Positions 8,871-18,010 of a DNA stretch of 64,000 nucleotides are shown piece after piece. Origin of the DNA: JABWAJ01 sp038323375 (GTDB lineage: Bacteria; Bacteroidota; Bacteroidia; Chitinophagales; Saprospiraceae); assembly GCA_038323375.1 (NCBI GenBank), contig JBBQGV010000018.1, positions 7,627 to 71,626 of the forward strand, written 5' to 3'. The translations under genes were made by a program, and so were the position numbers. Every line of letters starts with the position of its first letter. Positions within the stretch are counted from its first letter, which is position 1. Below the pieces are notes generated by a model. The model worked only from the letters and a program-made list of their open reading frames with translations, searched no databases and was not told where the DNA came from.

Positions 8871-10493
8871 TTACTTGAACCGCACCAACGCATGCGGCAG
8901 TCCGTTGTACTCAAACTGTAGCAAAGTGTCATAGTCGCTGCGACCTTGCAACAGGTTCGTTTCAGCAAGGTAACAAACGCCCGGCTCAATGTCGCGTTTG
9001 CGCCGCAAAGCCTGACCCCGCATCAGCCCGATGTACACCGTGCTGGTAAAAGAAATGCGGCCTTCGCCGTACATATACAAAGGCGCGTCGCCGCTCAGTT
9101 TCAGGATATTGGCGGCCAATTGTTTTTCGCGGAGTGCCCCGCTGTCCTGCGCGCGTTGGGGCAGCACGGTGAGATCAAACAGGATCCGGCAAACGAACAT
9201 GGACAAAATCAGTAGCGGAAGCGACAATGCCGGCTTTCGCCAATAGACGTAAAATATAACACACATGGCCGCCGTAAAACCGAGCGACAAAGGCAGTCGC
9301 CATGAAATGAAAGCCAGATCGGGTACAAAATTAATAGCCAATGGTGCCAGCGTCAGAGCCCCAATAACGACGCCCACGGCTATGCGCAACCAAAGCTGCA
9401 TCCACTTTTTAGCATCTTCCATTTGCTGGAAATACACAAATACATAAAGGAGCAGCGGGTAAAGCATGTAGATGTAACGCAGTCGTGCACCCGGCGACAC
9501 CCAGTAGGCGGGGATGTTCACCGCAACAGTGAGCAAGGCAAAAACAATAAGGTCGTTTTGGCGCGCCAACTTCCAAAAATCGCGGCGGATGCAAAATGCC
9601 AGGAGCAAACTTCCCGGCAGGAGGTCTTTGAGGGTATCTAAAGGAAAATTAACGAGGTGGCGCAACAATTGTCCAAAGCTGCGTTCCAGGATGGTCATTT
9701 CGCTCGACTGACCCCAGAGTCCGGGAAAATAATTGGACAGCGAATTGTACTGTGCATAAATGTAAAGATAGCCGCCCAGCAACCCCAGATACAAAACGCC
9801 CCCGGCAAGGTGTGCCAAAGAAAACAGGCGCTTCAGGTCGCGCTTCCAGGCTAACCACGCAAAAAGGGTCAGCCCGAGAAACAACACCGAAGGCGGACCT
9901 TTGGTGAGGGTTCCAATGGCACCCAGCGCATAAGTCAGCAGAAACGCAGGCCAATATTGGCGAGTTTGGTAGTAATGAAAAAAGGTGGCAAAACTCGCAA
10001 AAGTGACCAAAGCATAGAAGAGGTCAATTTCTGCCAGCGTCGAAAAATACATCAAGATGCCGCTTCCAGTGAGGAATAACAGCGCACTGTAAGCGCCAAA
10101 ACGCTCGCCAACATAGCGCCGTCCCAACAAAAAAATCAGAAAGGTCAGTAAAATGATAGACAATACGGTGGGCAAGCGAAATGCAAATTCAGAATAACCA
10201 CCACAAAGCCAGGAGCTTGCCAGCAGGATCCAATTGAAAACAGGCGGTTTTTTGTAGTAAAAATCCCCCAGTTCGGTAGGTGCCCATAAATTGCCGTTTT
10301 CGGCCATTTCGAGGGCAATCATAATGCGGCGCGGCTCTTCCAAAAACAACGGCTGAACTCCCAACTGCAACAACATGGCTGGCAAAATCAGGCCGATTGA
10401 AAGCCAAAGGATTTGTTTTTCCCAACGAAGCAAAGCCTGGGGAACCAATAGGAAAGGCGTGTCATTCATCGCATGCTGTTCACTTGGCGGCAT
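8871..10493 (-). CDS. GT39-type polyprenyl-phosphate-dependent glycosyltransferase
   Basis: A 540-residue multi-TM protein (about 11 helices) of the ArnT/PMT superfamily, which moves a sugar from a polyprenyl-phosphate donor to an envelope acceptor on the periplasmic side. The first loop has the acidic EEPRR motif after TM1, then LGDFYYKKPPVFNWILL, typical of bacterial GT39. The ATG at 10491-10493 overlaps the stop of the S41 peptidase by one base (TGATG), indicating coupled translation; a GTG one codon earlier is also possible. Acceptor and sugar cannot be read from the sequence. Confidence 0.85.
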   Translation of the reverse strand: MPPSEQHAMNDTPFLLVPQALLRWEKQILWLSIGLILPAMLLQLGVQPLFLEEPRRIMIALEMAENGNLWAPTELGDFYYKKPPVFNWILLASSWLCGGYSEFAFRLPTVLSIILLTFLIFLLGRRYVGERFGAYSALLFLTGSGILMYFSTLAEIDLFYALVTFASFATFFHYYQTRQYWPAFLLTYALGAIGTLTKGPPSVLFLGLTLFAWLAWKRDLKRLFSLAHLAGGVLYLGLLGGYLYIYAQYNSLSNYFPGLWGQSSEMTILERSFGQLLRHLVNFPLDTLKDLLPGSLLLAFCIRRDFWKLARQNDLIVFALLTVAVNIPAYWVSPGARLRYIYMLYPLLLYVFVYFQQMEDAKKWMQLWLRIAVGVVIGALTLAPLAINFVPDLAFISWRLPLSLGFTAAMCVIFYVYWRKPALSLPLLILSMFVCRILFDLTVLPQRAQDSGALREKQLAANILKLSGDAPLYMYGEGRISFTSTVYIGLMRGQALRRKRDIEPGVCYLAETNLLQGRSDYDTLLQFEYNGLPHALVRFK

Positions 10494-12148
10494 CACTTCT
10501 TCACGGCTGCAATGGGATCCGGATTACCCAACAGCTCAACGGCTTTTTTTACAACGTTGTCTGCATCGTTCCAAACGGTGTAGAATCCTTCTTCATTGAA
10601 CAGATGGCGCGAGATCCGGGCTTTGATAAAATGTTTGATCTCTTTTTTGATGGAAGTCCCCTCTTTGGGTTTCTTTTTCACCCCTTTGGCCTCTGCATAC
10701 TTGATGAACTCGTTATACATTTCATCGCTGGTGTAGAAGTTGCTCCGAAAAGAAGCCAATTGATAGTCTTTGAAGCGCTTTTCGTGCTGTTGCATGTAGT
10801 TAAATACAAATCCGGAAACATGCTGCCGCAGTTCGAGGTACAGGTCGTTCATCAACGTAGAATCCACCGGGACAAAAACATCGGGCATGATGCCACCACC
10901 GCCGAATACCACATGACCACCACTGGTGTAAAACCGGGTGGAGTCTTTCACCACGTTTTTATCCGCAGAAAAGAATTCGCCCGATTCGTAGCGCTTAAGC
11001 ACATCTTCTTCATAAGCAGCATTGTCTTTGTAGGGTTTTTGGATGGATCGGCCCGAAGGCGTGTAATAGCGCGCCACAGTCAGTCGCAACGCAGAACCAT
11101 CGCTGAGGCGGTATTGCTCCTGCACCAACCCCTTGCCAAATGATCGGCGCCCGACGATGAGACCGCGGTCGTGATCCTGAATGGCACCTGCAATGATTTC
11201 GCTGGCCGACGCCGAGCCTTCGTCAATCAAAACCACCACGTTGTCAATGTCAAAAGACGGACGTCCGGTTGTTTTGTATTCAGTACGGCTGACCGTGCGA
11301 CCTTGTGTATATACGAGTAATTTGTCCTTTTCTTTAAAAAACTGCGAAAGCATATTGGTTGCCTGCTGCAAATATCCTCCGGGATTGTAGCGCAGATCAA
11401 GAATCACGTTTTTCAGACCTTTTGCGGAAAGCGTTTCTAAGCCTTTCATGAATTCTTCGTAGGTGGTGGCGCTGAAGCGGTTGATTTTGATGTAGCCCGT
11501 ATTTTTGTTGAGCATATAGGCCACCTCTACACTGTAGACCGGAATTTTGTCGCGTTTTACCTTGAATTTGCGGATTTGCTTTTCGCCGTAACGCAGGACG
11601 CCAATGCCCACCTCAGAGCCTTTTTCTCCACGGAGCATGTTGATGATGTCTTCCGTTTTGAGGTTTTTCCCCACAATGATGGAGTTCTCAATCTGCACAA
11701 TTTTATCGCCAGCAAGGATGCCGGCAGCTTCTGAAGGGCCGCCAGCCATCGGTGCCACCACGACAATGGTGTCTTCCAGCATGAGAAATTCGACTCCGAT
11801 GCCATCGAAATTACCTTCCAACTGGTCATTGACTTCGGCCAATTCTTCCGCAGGGATGTAACTTGAATGCGGATCCAGGTCATTCAGAATGGTGTTGATG
11901 GCCGCTTCGGTCAGGGAACGCCGGTCTGTACTGTCCACATACTTCGCCTCCACGTACCGGATCAGCTCTTCTATGGTTCCCTGTTTCCATGCCTGCGCAT
12001 CGTATTCATCGGCACGATCAATATATACTGCTGGCACGAACTGTTGCAGGCGACCTCCAATGAGGATTCCCAGAACCAGCACAATGGCCAGCGCGAGGGG
12101 CATCCAGATTTTTGAAGATTCCAGCGGGCGACGTTGAGGATTGTCCAT
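10493..12148 (-). CDS. S41 C-terminal processing peptidase (Prc/CtpA type)
   Basis: A 551-residue periplasmic serine protease anchored by one N-terminal TM helix (about residues 14-33). An N-terminal helical segment is followed by a PDZ domain (about 95-180, with AGILAGDKIVQIEN) and the S41 catalytic core: GSASASEIIAGAIQDH contains the nucleophilic Ser and RRSFGKGLVQ the catalytic Lys. The C-terminal about 170 residues form an extra domain common in Bacteroidota homologues. It is the first gene of a two-gene operon with the GT39 enzyme; repeat copy A lies upstream. Confidence 0.93.
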   Translation of the reverse strand: MDNPQRRPLESSKIWMPLALAIVLVLGILIGGRLQQFVPAVYIDRADEYDAQAWKQGTIEELIRYVEAKYVDSTDRRSLTEAAINTILNDLDPHSSYIPAEELAEVNDQLEGNFDGIGVEFLMLEDTIVVVAPMAGGPSEAAGILAGDKIVQIENSIIVGKNLKTEDIINMLRGEKGSEVGIGVLRYGEKQIRKFKVKRDKIPVYSVEVAYMLNKNTGYIKINRFSATTYEEFMKGLETLSAKGLKNVILDLRYNPGGYLQQATNMLSQFFKEKDKLLVYTQGRTVSRTEYKTTGRPSFDIDNVVVLIDEGSASASEIIAGAIQDHDRGLIVGRRSFGKGLVQEQYRLSDGSALRLTVARYYTPSGRSIQKPYKDNAAYEEDVLKRYESGEFFSADKNVVKDSTRFYTSGGHVVFGGGGIMPDVFVPVDSTLMNDLYLELRQHVSGFVFNYMQQHEKRFKDYQLASFRSNFYTSDEMYNEFIKYAEAKGVKKKPKEGTSIKKEIKHFIKARISRHLFNEEGFYTVWNDADNVVKKAVELLGNPDPIAAVKK

Positions 12149-12180
12149 TACTTTTTTTCAAGTGTGGTTAAAGACTAAAT

Positions 12181-12325
12181 AGTGTCTGTCTTTATAGTCC
12201 GATAGCTGCGTTACACTCGGCTCCAAAAACGGTCAATTACGCAAGTAAACTCCCGTTTTTGGGGCCTTCGCGTGCCTTGCTCTCGAACTCTAAAGAGTAG
12301 ACACCGGACTAAATGGATAGACACT
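12181..12325 (+). repeat. Dispersed ~145-bp element, copy A
   Basis: Begins AGTGTCTGTCTTTATAGTCC and ends with GGACTAAATGG followed by ATAGACACT, so its ends form terminal inverted repeats. In the middle, CAAAAACGG and CCGTTTTTG face each other around TCAATTACGCAAGTAAACT. No open frame. It fills the gap between the S41 gene start and the lrp-type promoter (372 bases without a gene). Copies B and C share most positions. Confidence 0.85.
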
Positions 12326-12490
12326 AAATACAAAATTAAGCGATTAATGTTGAAACCGGCGTTTTCGGGAGGACATTGATGGCCAAACCCCATTTGAAGT
12401 CAGCCGAAACGCAAGGGTATGGTTAGTTAGTTTTTATAAAAAATTAAACAAAAAGCCAGATTTTTTATCCATCCCCTAAAATGTGAAGCG

Positions 12491-12498
12491 TATATTTG
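12491..12498 (+). promoter_or_regulatory. Bacteroidota -7 promoter element for the Lrp-type gene
   Basis: TATATTTG is a perfect TAnnTTTG match 23 bases before the start codon of the Lrp-type gene. An AT-rich stretch with TTT about 24 bases upstream is the likely -33 region. Confidence 0.6.
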
Positions 12499-12520
12499 CA
12501 AAAACTGCCAATTTTTCAAG

Positions 12521-13009
12521 ATGAGTAAAATCAAAAATGTGGATAAACTGGATCGAAAAATCTTATCTATCTTAATGTTAAACGCCAAACAGGCCTACAC
12601 AGACATAGCCCAGCAATTATTTGTTTCGGGAGGAACGATACACGTTCGGATGAAGAAGCTCGAAGATGCCGGGATCGTAACGGGCTATAGCCTAAGCGTG
12701 GATCAGGTAAAATTGGGCTACGACATCTGCGCTTTTTTGGGCATCTACTTAGATAAGAGTTCGCTCTACGATGATGTAGCGCGGGAATTGGAGGCCATCC
12801 CCGAAATTGTAGACGCCCATTATACGACTGGCCTATACAACATTTTTGCAAAAATAGTTTGCCGCGACACCAACCACCTCCGCCAGGTTTTGCATGATAA
12901 AATCCAGAAAATCAACGGTATTCAACGCACAGAAACGTTCATTTCTCTTCAGCAGAGCATTAACCGGCCGCTGCATATTGTGGAAGATGGGGAGGAGGAG
13001 CCGCTTTAG
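12521..13009 (+). CDS. Lrp/AsnC family transcriptional regulator
   Basis: 162 residues: an N-terminal winged helix-turn-helix (KLDRKILSILMLNAKQAYTDIA, then SGGTIHVRMKKLEDAGIVTG) and a C-terminal RAM/AsnC ligand-binding domain (YDICAFLGIYLDKSS to INGIQRTETFISLQ). Usual family length. The recognition helix region SGGTIHVRMKKLE fits the common Bacteroidota Lrp subgroup. The neighbours do not show an obvious regulated amino-acid operon, so its targets are probably elsewhere. Confidence 0.94.
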   Translation: MSKIKNVDKLDRKILSILMLNAKQAYTDIAQQLFVSGGTIHVRMKKLEDAGIVTGYSLSVDQVKLGYDICAFLGIYLDKSSLYDDVARELEAIPEIVDAHYTTGLYNIFAKIVCRDTNHLRQVLHDKIQKINGIQRTETFISLQQSINRPLHIVEDGEEEPL

Positions 13010-13095
13010 AGGTTGTTAGACAAATGGCAGCCCGGTAGGCATTTAAGCGGGGTACAAGCTCGTTTTTTCCGCCACGTTGCCCCGTCGCAACAAGT

Positions 13096-13391
13096 CTATT
13101 GATAAATGTCTCGTTTCGGGTCTTTACGACTATCGAACAGGAAGGCAATAAACGATCGTTTGGAAGTGCTTTTATAGTAGAGGCGGTAACGATTTTAACT
13201 ACAATAAACCGAATATTGCGTCCTTTTTTTGAGGGACGCTCAATGGAAGGGTACTTGCACAATAGATCAGTAATGGATACAAAATCAGATAGCCATTGTT
13301 AGGCACGTTCTTCTGAATAAGTTACCTCAAGATAGTCGTATATTTTTTGAAGTTCATCAAAAGCTTTCCTTAGCCAAACAATCTCTACCAT
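13096..13391 (-). pseudogene. Decayed RelE/ParE-type toxin
   Basis: The complement reads MVEIVWLRKAFDELQKIYDY from the ATG at 13389-13391, then stops at TAA (13299-13301) after 30 residues. Reading through that stop continues as CKYPSIERPSKKGRNIRFIV; near 13196 a one-base shift is needed to continue as NRYRLYYKSTSKRSFIAF and FDSRKDPKRDIYQ, ending at TAG (13096-13098). Joined, the three parts make about 98 residues with the ParE order (IVW start, P.IGRPS-like, RYRLYY, DPKR), the normal length. One premature stop and one indel make it inactive. It lies six bases downstream of the antitoxin gene. Confidence 0.72.
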
Positions 13392-13397
13392 AGTATC

Positions 13398-13634
13398 TTA
13401 TTTCTTCAGCATACGTAAAATTTCTTCATGCTGTACCCATTGATTAGGATCATCTAGATCCCGTATCGCATTATCCAGAGCAATTTCATCTTCAGAGGTA
13501 AGGAGCTCTCCTTGTTGTGACGCACTAACAAGATCAGAAAGCAAGTCATACACACCCTTTAGCATCTCATCGTCGTGGATGTTGTAAACCATTTCCAGAA
13601 TTCCACCTTTTAATTCCAATCCACTTATCAGCAT
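13398..13634 (-). CDS. Putative antitoxin of a RelE/ParE module (now without active toxin)
   Basis: A 78-residue acidic protein (LISGLELKGG, YDLLSDLVSASQQG, then the charged tail DDPNQWVQHEEILRMLKK). I do not recognise a named antitoxin family; the call rests on size, charge and its place six bases upstream of the decayed ParE-like toxin. The start ATG (13632-13634) follows a TATTTTTG promoter box at 13642-13649. If functional it may now be an orphan antitoxin or autoregulator. Confidence 0.6.
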   Translation of the reverse strand: MLISGLELKGGILEMVYNIHDDEMLKGVYDLLSDLVSASQQGELLTSEDEIALDNAIRDLDDPNQWVQHEEILRMLKK

Positions 13635-13641
13635 TTTTTTT

Positions 13642-13649
13642 CAAAAATA
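13642..13649 (-). promoter_or_regulatory. -7 promoter element for the antitoxin gene
   Basis: On the complement this reads TATTTTTG, a TAnnTTTG match only eight bases upstream of the antitoxin ATG, implying a very short leader. Confidence 0.45.
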
Positions 13650-13742
13650 AGAGAATTTTAACTGCTATGAAAGTTGTGCATCGCAAAATATTCCATGACG
13701 GCTTTGAAAGAAGCTTTAAAAGGTGACACTTCCCCTAAAAAC

Positions 13743-13781
13743 AAAGCCGGAAAATCAACACTTTGTTGATTTTCCGGCTTT
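13743..13781 (-). terminator. Terminator of rpoD
   Basis: A perfect 18-base stem, AAAGCCGGAAAATCAACA (13743-13760) with its complement at 13764-13781, and a three-base loop. On the minus strand it is followed by GTTTTTAG, 22 bases after the rpoD stop. Confidence 0.85.
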
Positions 13782-13802
13782 TGTTTATTTATCCACTTGA
13801 AA

Positions 13803-14672
13803 TCAAGCGCCCAGATAGTTTTTCAGCAGCTTGCTGCGGTTGGCCGATCTGAGTTTGTTGATGGCTTTGTCTTTAATCTGGCGAACGCGCTCGCGGGTCA
13901 GCCCGAATTTGTCGCCAATGTCTTCGAGCGACATCGGGTGTTCAACGCCAATGCCGAAATACAGCTTGATGACGTCGCACTGACGGTCGGTGAGCGTGCT
14001 GAGGGAGCGTTCGATTTCCCGGCGCAGCGATTCGTTGTACTCCAGCGACTGGTCGGTATTCGGCGTGCCAATATTTTCAAGCACATCGAGCAGCGAGTTG
14101 TCTTCACCTTCTACGAAGGGCGCATCCATAGATACGTGGCGTGCAGCGACCCCCAGCGTCGTTTCGACTTCTTCACTTGGAATTTCGAGCAATTCGGCCA
14201 ATTCTTCTGGCGAAGGCTCGCGTTCGAATTCCTGTTCAAGTTCAGAAAAAGCTTTATTGATCTTGTTGAGCGAGCCAACTTTGTTCAGCGGAAGCCGCAC
14301 AATTCTGGATTGCTCGGCCAATGCTTGAAGAATAGACTGGCGAATCCACCACACTGCATAAGAAATGAACTTGAATCCACGGGTTTCGTCAAAGCGCTGG
14401 GCGGCTTTGATCAGACCAAGATTGCCTTCATTAATTAAATCGCTGAGGGACAAACCCTGGTTTTGATATTGTTTGGCGACAGATACAACAAACCTGAGGT
14501 TAGCTTTCGTCAATTTTTCAAGTGCTGCCTGATCACCCTGCTTTATCCTCTTGGCCAACTCCACTTCCTCTTCCGGGGTAAGTAAGTCCACTTTGCCAAT
14601 CTCCTGAAGGTATTTTTCAAGGGACTGGCTTTCCCGGTTCGTAATGGATTTTGTAATTTTGAGCTGTCTCAT
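13803..14672 (-). CDS. rpoD: Primary RNA polymerase sigma factor (sigma-70/RpoD)
   Basis: 289 residues, the short Bacteroidota type without region 1.1. Region 1.2 (SLEKYLQEIGKVDLLTPEEE), region 2 with the core-binding and -10 recognition helices (DLINEGNLGLIKAAQRFDET, then GFKFISYAVWWIRQSI), region 3 and region 4.2 (LEDIGDKFGLTRERVRQIKD) are intact. It directs housekeeping transcription and presumably recognises the TTTG/TAnnTTTG promoters in this window. The leader is about 180 bases (see promoter) and a strong hairpin terminator follows. Confidence 0.97.
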   Translation of the reverse strand: MRQLKITKSITNRESQSLEKYLQEIGKVDLLTPEEEVELAKRIKQGDQAALEKLTKANLRFVVSVAKQYQNQGLSLSDLINEGNLGLIKAAQRFDETRGFKFISYAVWWIRQSILQALAEQSRIVRLPLNKVGSLNKINKAFSELEQEFEREPSPEELAELLEIPSEEVETTLGVAARHVSMDAPFVEGEDNSLLDVLENIGTPNTDQSLEYNESLRREIERSLSTLTDRQCDVIKLYFGIGVEHPMSLEDIGDKFGLTRERVRQIKDKAINKLRSANRSKLLKNYLGA

Positions 14673-14853
14673 TTACCCGTGTATTTTTTTAGTTTGTAGT
14701 AAGTTAAAACGCCTCCCGCGGCTACTTAGTTGACCTAATAGCCGGCCTATTGGTGAAATGAATGAATAAGTTGGCTTAATAACAGGCGGATTTGCCGTAA
14801 GAAGCAAAAAGTCATGCTGATGAAGTTTCTGAAGTCTTTGTGCATACAGACCG

Positions 14854-14884
14854 CAAAGTTACGCCAAATAGGGCTTTGTGTCAA
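14854..14884 (-). promoter_or_regulatory. rpoD promoter in a 540-base gene-free region
   Basis: On the complement TTG (14882-14884), a 20-base spacer and TAACTTTG (14854-14861) match the Bacteroidota TTTG-N19-20-TAnnTTTG promoter. The region 14673-15212 has no supported gene. It holds this promoter, the long rpoD leader, and a small hairpin GTGAAAG/CTTTCAC near 15060-15080 upstream of the START-like gene. Confidence 0.65.
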
Positions 14885-15212
14885 GTGAACACGAGCATTT
14901 ATTCTTCAACAGGCGGCAGGCGGCGAACTTCCCACCTTATTAAAAATTGTGCCTTGCGGCTGACCGCTAAAAGATTGTTGGTAATCAGGGGGATAGCACT
15001 TATATTTTCGCTCAAGAACAGAAAAATTTGCAAAAGTCATTTTTTTTATCTTTTATTGCGTGAAAGCAGGGGACTTTCACGAAAAGGGCTGAATTTTTGC
15101 CTATCCTGCATCGCAATTCCGTTACTTCTCACTCGTATACATCGTACAGGGAGCTAATCGAAAAATTCAACAGCTACGGTCTATACCGTATAAAACCAAT
15201 TAAAATTCCAGT

Positions 15213-15590
15213 ATGGAGCGTGTCAAATTCAAGATAGAGTTTATTTTCAAAGCATCGCCGAACATTTTGTATCAGTTTTTGACGACGCCTTCCTGCCTGA
15301 TCCGGTGGTTTTGCGACAAGGCAGACATCCAGGGCGACTTCTACACCTTTTGGTGGGGAAATTCAGAGGAAGTGGCGGTAGTCATTGATGACATAGAAGA
15401 AGAGCGGTTGCGGCTCAGGTGGGTGGAAGCGGAAGAAGGAGAATATCTGGAATTTGCAATTTCCACCTCTCCGATTACCGGAGAAACCATCATGTACGTT
15501 ACAGATTTTTGTGACGAAGACGAGGTGGAGGATCAAAAGAAGCTGTGGGTGATTCAGATCCAGCAACTTCAAAAAGAATGTGGTGGGTGA
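15213..15590 (+). CDS. START-like domain protein (SRPBCC superfamily)
   Basis: A 125-residue soluble protein of the SRPBCC/Aha1-like helix-grip fold: VKFKIEFIFKASPNILYQFL at the start, LIRWFCDKADIQGDFYTFWW in the middle and a long C-terminal helix. Bacteroidota carry this as a separate START-like family; ligand unknown. The start ATG at 15213 gives the usual length. A strong hairpin with a T run about 100 bases downstream ends the transcript. Confidence 0.85.
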   Translation: MERVKFKIEFIFKASPNILYQFLTTPSCLIRWFCDKADIQGDFYTFWWGNSEEVAVVIDDIEEERLRLRWVEAEEGEYLEFAISTSPITGETIMYVTDFCDEDEVEDQKKLWVIQIQQLQKECGG

Positions 15591-15694
15591 TTATTTAGCA
15601 AATTCTTAACGTTGTTCAGCGTAACATCCCATACAGAAGTTCGTTAAATAGCATAAGTTGGCTTAAGTTTCATAAACTAGTGAGTGTTAAGCAG

Positions 15695-15731
15695 CAACTT
15701 CCCCGTCCTTTTTCGGGGAAGTTGTTTTTTT
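15695..15731 (+). terminator. Terminator after the START-like gene, shared with the MFS gene end
   Basis: CAACTTCCCCG (15695-15705) and CGGGGAAGTTG (15714-15724) form an 11-base perfect stem with an 8-base loop, followed by nine T on the plus strand. The T run touches the stop codon of the convergent MFS gene. Confidence 0.88.
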
Positions 15732-16901
15732 TTATAGCGACACGTGGAACCTGCGAATGGCCAACAAAGTCAGCAGCCCGCCAATGGCAACCATCGCCAT
15801 AATAAAGACCAGTCCCATGCCCAATCCCCAACTTTCGCCCAGCCAGCCGATTATCGGCCTGCAAAGCATCAGCCCTGTCAAACCTGCCGTTAGAACGGTT
15901 GCGATGCCCGCACTCGGATGAATGCCTTCAATTTTGGCGGAAGCCGCAAAAATGACCGGCACTAAGTTGGCTATCCCCAGTCCTGCAATGGCAAATCCAA
16001 TAATTCCGGCAGCCACAGAAGGCACCAGAACGGGCAACAAGAGCCCGGCGATGGTAATAGCGACGCCCCAAATCATCAACTTCCGAACTCCCAGCATCAC
16101 CCTGAGATAATTACAGCTAAACCGTCCCGCCGTCATGGCAAAGGCAAAACAGGCGTAGCCTAAGCTGGAGATGGAAGCGCTGGCGCCCAATTCATTTTTG
16201 AGATAAACCGCCGTCCAGTCGGCAATGGCACCTTCGCTCATGATGAAACAAAAAGCCAGCACCGCCAGCATCAGTAGCTCCGCAGAGCGCAACGAAAAAC
16301 GTGCAACCTCGCGCTTTACCTGCGGCAACTGGTTTAAAACCGGATGGATCAACGTGTAGCCAAGTGCCATAAGCGCGCCCAACACAGAAAGGTGCAGGGC
16401 AACAGAAATGCCCAGTGCGCCAGCAGCGCTGGAGAGGAGTGCCCCAAAGATCAGGCCCAAACTATACATGGCGTGGCAATAAGGCATGATGTTCACCTGT
16501 TCCGAACGCTCTACAGCCGCCGCCGCCGCATTCATGGCGACATTCATAAACCCGTTGCCTACGCCGACAGCAAAAAGCGCCACTAAAAGCGACCACTCAT
16601 CCCACGCAAACGCCGGGAGGGCAATACAGAAACAAAAAAGCAGGGTACTGCTGGTAAGGGAAACGCCTGTGCGCAACTTTGAAGTCAGCCACCCGGAAGT
16701 GATGGTCATCGAAAGCGCGCCGAGGGAGAGCCCGAGAAGGGAAAATCCCAACTGGCTTTTGCTCAATCCAAGGTTGGACTGTACTTCCGGAATCCGGGCA
16801 ATCCAGCCGCTAAAAAGAATACTCAGGATCATAAATACAAACCCCACAGCCGTAGCCGGGTTTTGCAATCGAGATAAATTCAAGGTCTTAATCATATTCA
16901 A
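15732..16901 (-). CDS. MFS transporter (YbjJ/FucP-like)
   Basis: 389 residues with 12 predicted TM helices. The start (AVGFVFMILSILFSGWIARIP, then NLGLSKSQLGFSLLGLSLGA) is typical of the YbjJ-like subgroup of the major facilitator superfamily. Several small-residue-rich helices include NAAAAAVERSEQVNIMPYCH in the loop between helices 4 and 5. Substrate cannot be predicted. Single gene, convergent with the START-like gene. Confidence 0.85.
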   Translation of the reverse strand: MNMIKTLNLSRLQNPATAVGFVFMILSILFSGWIARIPEVQSNLGLSKSQLGFSLLGLSLGALSMTITSGWLTSKLRTGVSLTSSTLLFCFCIALPAFAWDEWSLLVALFAVGVGNGFMNVAMNAAAAAVERSEQVNIMPYCHAMYSLGLIFGALLSSAAGALGISVALHLSVLGALMALGYTLIHPVLNQLPQVKREVARFSLRSAELLMLAVLAFCFIMSEGAIADWTAVYLKNELGASASISSLGYACFAFAMTAGRFSCNYLRVMLGVRKLMIWGVAITIAGLLLPVLVPSVAAGIIGFAIAGLGIANLVPVIFAASAKIEGIHPSAGIATVLTAGLTGLMLCRPIIGWLGESWGLGMGLVFIMAMVAIGGLLTLLAIRRFHVSL

Positions 16902-16980
16902 TCGGATAATTTTGAAGCCACAAAGTTAGACCGGTTTTAAACGGTAGTCTGCTTCTGGGTTATCCGATTGTGGTGTTGTT

Positions 16981-17799
16981 TTAACGCGGTTGTACAGCTA
17001 ACAGGCCAGCCATCTCTGTTTGCACCAATTTTGCCGAGGCCGCAGCGACTTCCGCAAAATTTTCCCCGCTGCCTGCATAGATAATAGCGCGGGAGGAGTT
17101 GACCAACAAGCCGCAGCGCTCATTCATGCCGTGTTTGCTGATTTTTTGCAAATCTCCGCCCTGCTCCCCTACCCCGGGCACCAAAAGAAAATGATCCGGA
17201 ACAACCGCCCTGACCTGGTCAAACTGTTCGGGGTGGGTAGCACCTATCACAAACATCAGGTTTTCAGGCGTGCCCCAGTCCTGGGCTTTACGCAATACTT
17301 TTTCAAACAGGGGTCGCCCGTCTTCCTGCGGGGTCATTTGAAAATCGGCACTCCCTTTATTGGACGTCAGCGCCAGCAAAATAACCCATTTGTTTTCAAA
17401 CCCGAGAAAAGGCAGCACCGAATCTTCCCCCATGTAAGGTGCCACCGTCACCGCGTCGAAATTCATGGTTTCAAAAAAGGCTTTGGCGTACATTTTAGAC
17501 GTATTGCCAATGTCGCCGCGCTTGGCGTCAGCGATGGCAAAATGGGTGTCGGGCAGGTAGTCCAGCGTTTTTTCCAGCGCCTCCCAGCCTTTTTTGCCCA
17601 GCGTTTCGTAAAATGCGGTATTCAGCTTATAGGCGACGCAAAAATCGCGGGTGGCGTCAATGATTTGCCGGTTGAACTCGAAAATCGGTTCGGGATGATC
17701 CAACAGGTGCTTCGGGAGTTTCGATACATCGGTGTCCAAGCCGACGCAAAGAAAGGATTGTTTTTGGAGGATGTGGTGGTGAAGTTGAAGACGAGTCAT
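16981..17799 (-). CDS. pyrF: Orotidine-5'-phosphate decarboxylase, long (type 2) form
   Basis: Decarboxylates OMP to UMP, the last step of de novo pyrimidine synthesis; cytosolic. 272 residues, matching the longer PyrF type. LCVGLDTDVSKLP at the N-terminus binds substrate; the catalytic motif is FAIADAKRGDIGNTS (Asp-Lys-Asp), and phosphate binding is provided by VPGVGEQGGD near the C-terminus. Single gene. Downstream of its start, 17800-18010 holds no gene but repeated words such as GAAGGTCGC and AGAGGTCGC. Confidence 0.96.
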   Translation of the reverse strand: MTRLQLHHHILQKQSFLCVGLDTDVSKLPKHLLDHPEPIFEFNRQIIDATRDFCVAYKLNTAFYETLGKKGWEALEKTLDYLPDTHFAIADAKRGDIGNTSKMYAKAFFETMNFDAVTVAPYMGEDSVLPFLGFENKWVILLALTSNKGSADFQMTPQEDGRPLFEKVLRKAQDWGTPENLMFVIGATHPEQFDQVRAVVPDHFLLVPGVGEQGGDLQKISKHGMNERCGLLVNSSRAIIYAGSGENFAEVAAASAKLVQTEMAGLLAVQPR

Positions 17800-18010
17800 A
17801 AAGGTCGTTTAAGATGAGATCAGGAAGAAACCACGGATTTATTTCCTATGAATAACGCTTCCTTAGCGTACTTGGCGAAATCGAAGATTCACGATAGTAA
17901 GCCTTTTCGGGAGACTGTTTCCCGCGAAGGTCGCTAAGGTGCCGCAGAGGTCGCAAAGAGGTGCCGTATCCATAACAAGTTTTTCACTTTCAATGAGTTG
18001 AAATGTAGCC

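Noticed and set aside
10397..11143. 248-codon plus-strand frame opposite the S41 protease
   Set aside because: Antisense shadow of a well-supported protease with full catalytic motifs.
12960..13262. 100-codon minus-strand frame overlapping the lrp-type gene
   Set aside because: Only the middle of it (CKYPSIERPSKKGRNIRFIV) belongs to the broken toxin; the rest is out of frame or antisense.
13099..13302. 67-codon plus-strand frame opposite the toxin
   Set aside because: It is antisense to the decayed ParE-like toxin, which explains the sequence better.
14840..15157. 105-codon plus-strand frame in the rpoD upstream region
   Set aside because: It runs across the rpoD promoter, starts at a weak codon and reads as random sequence.
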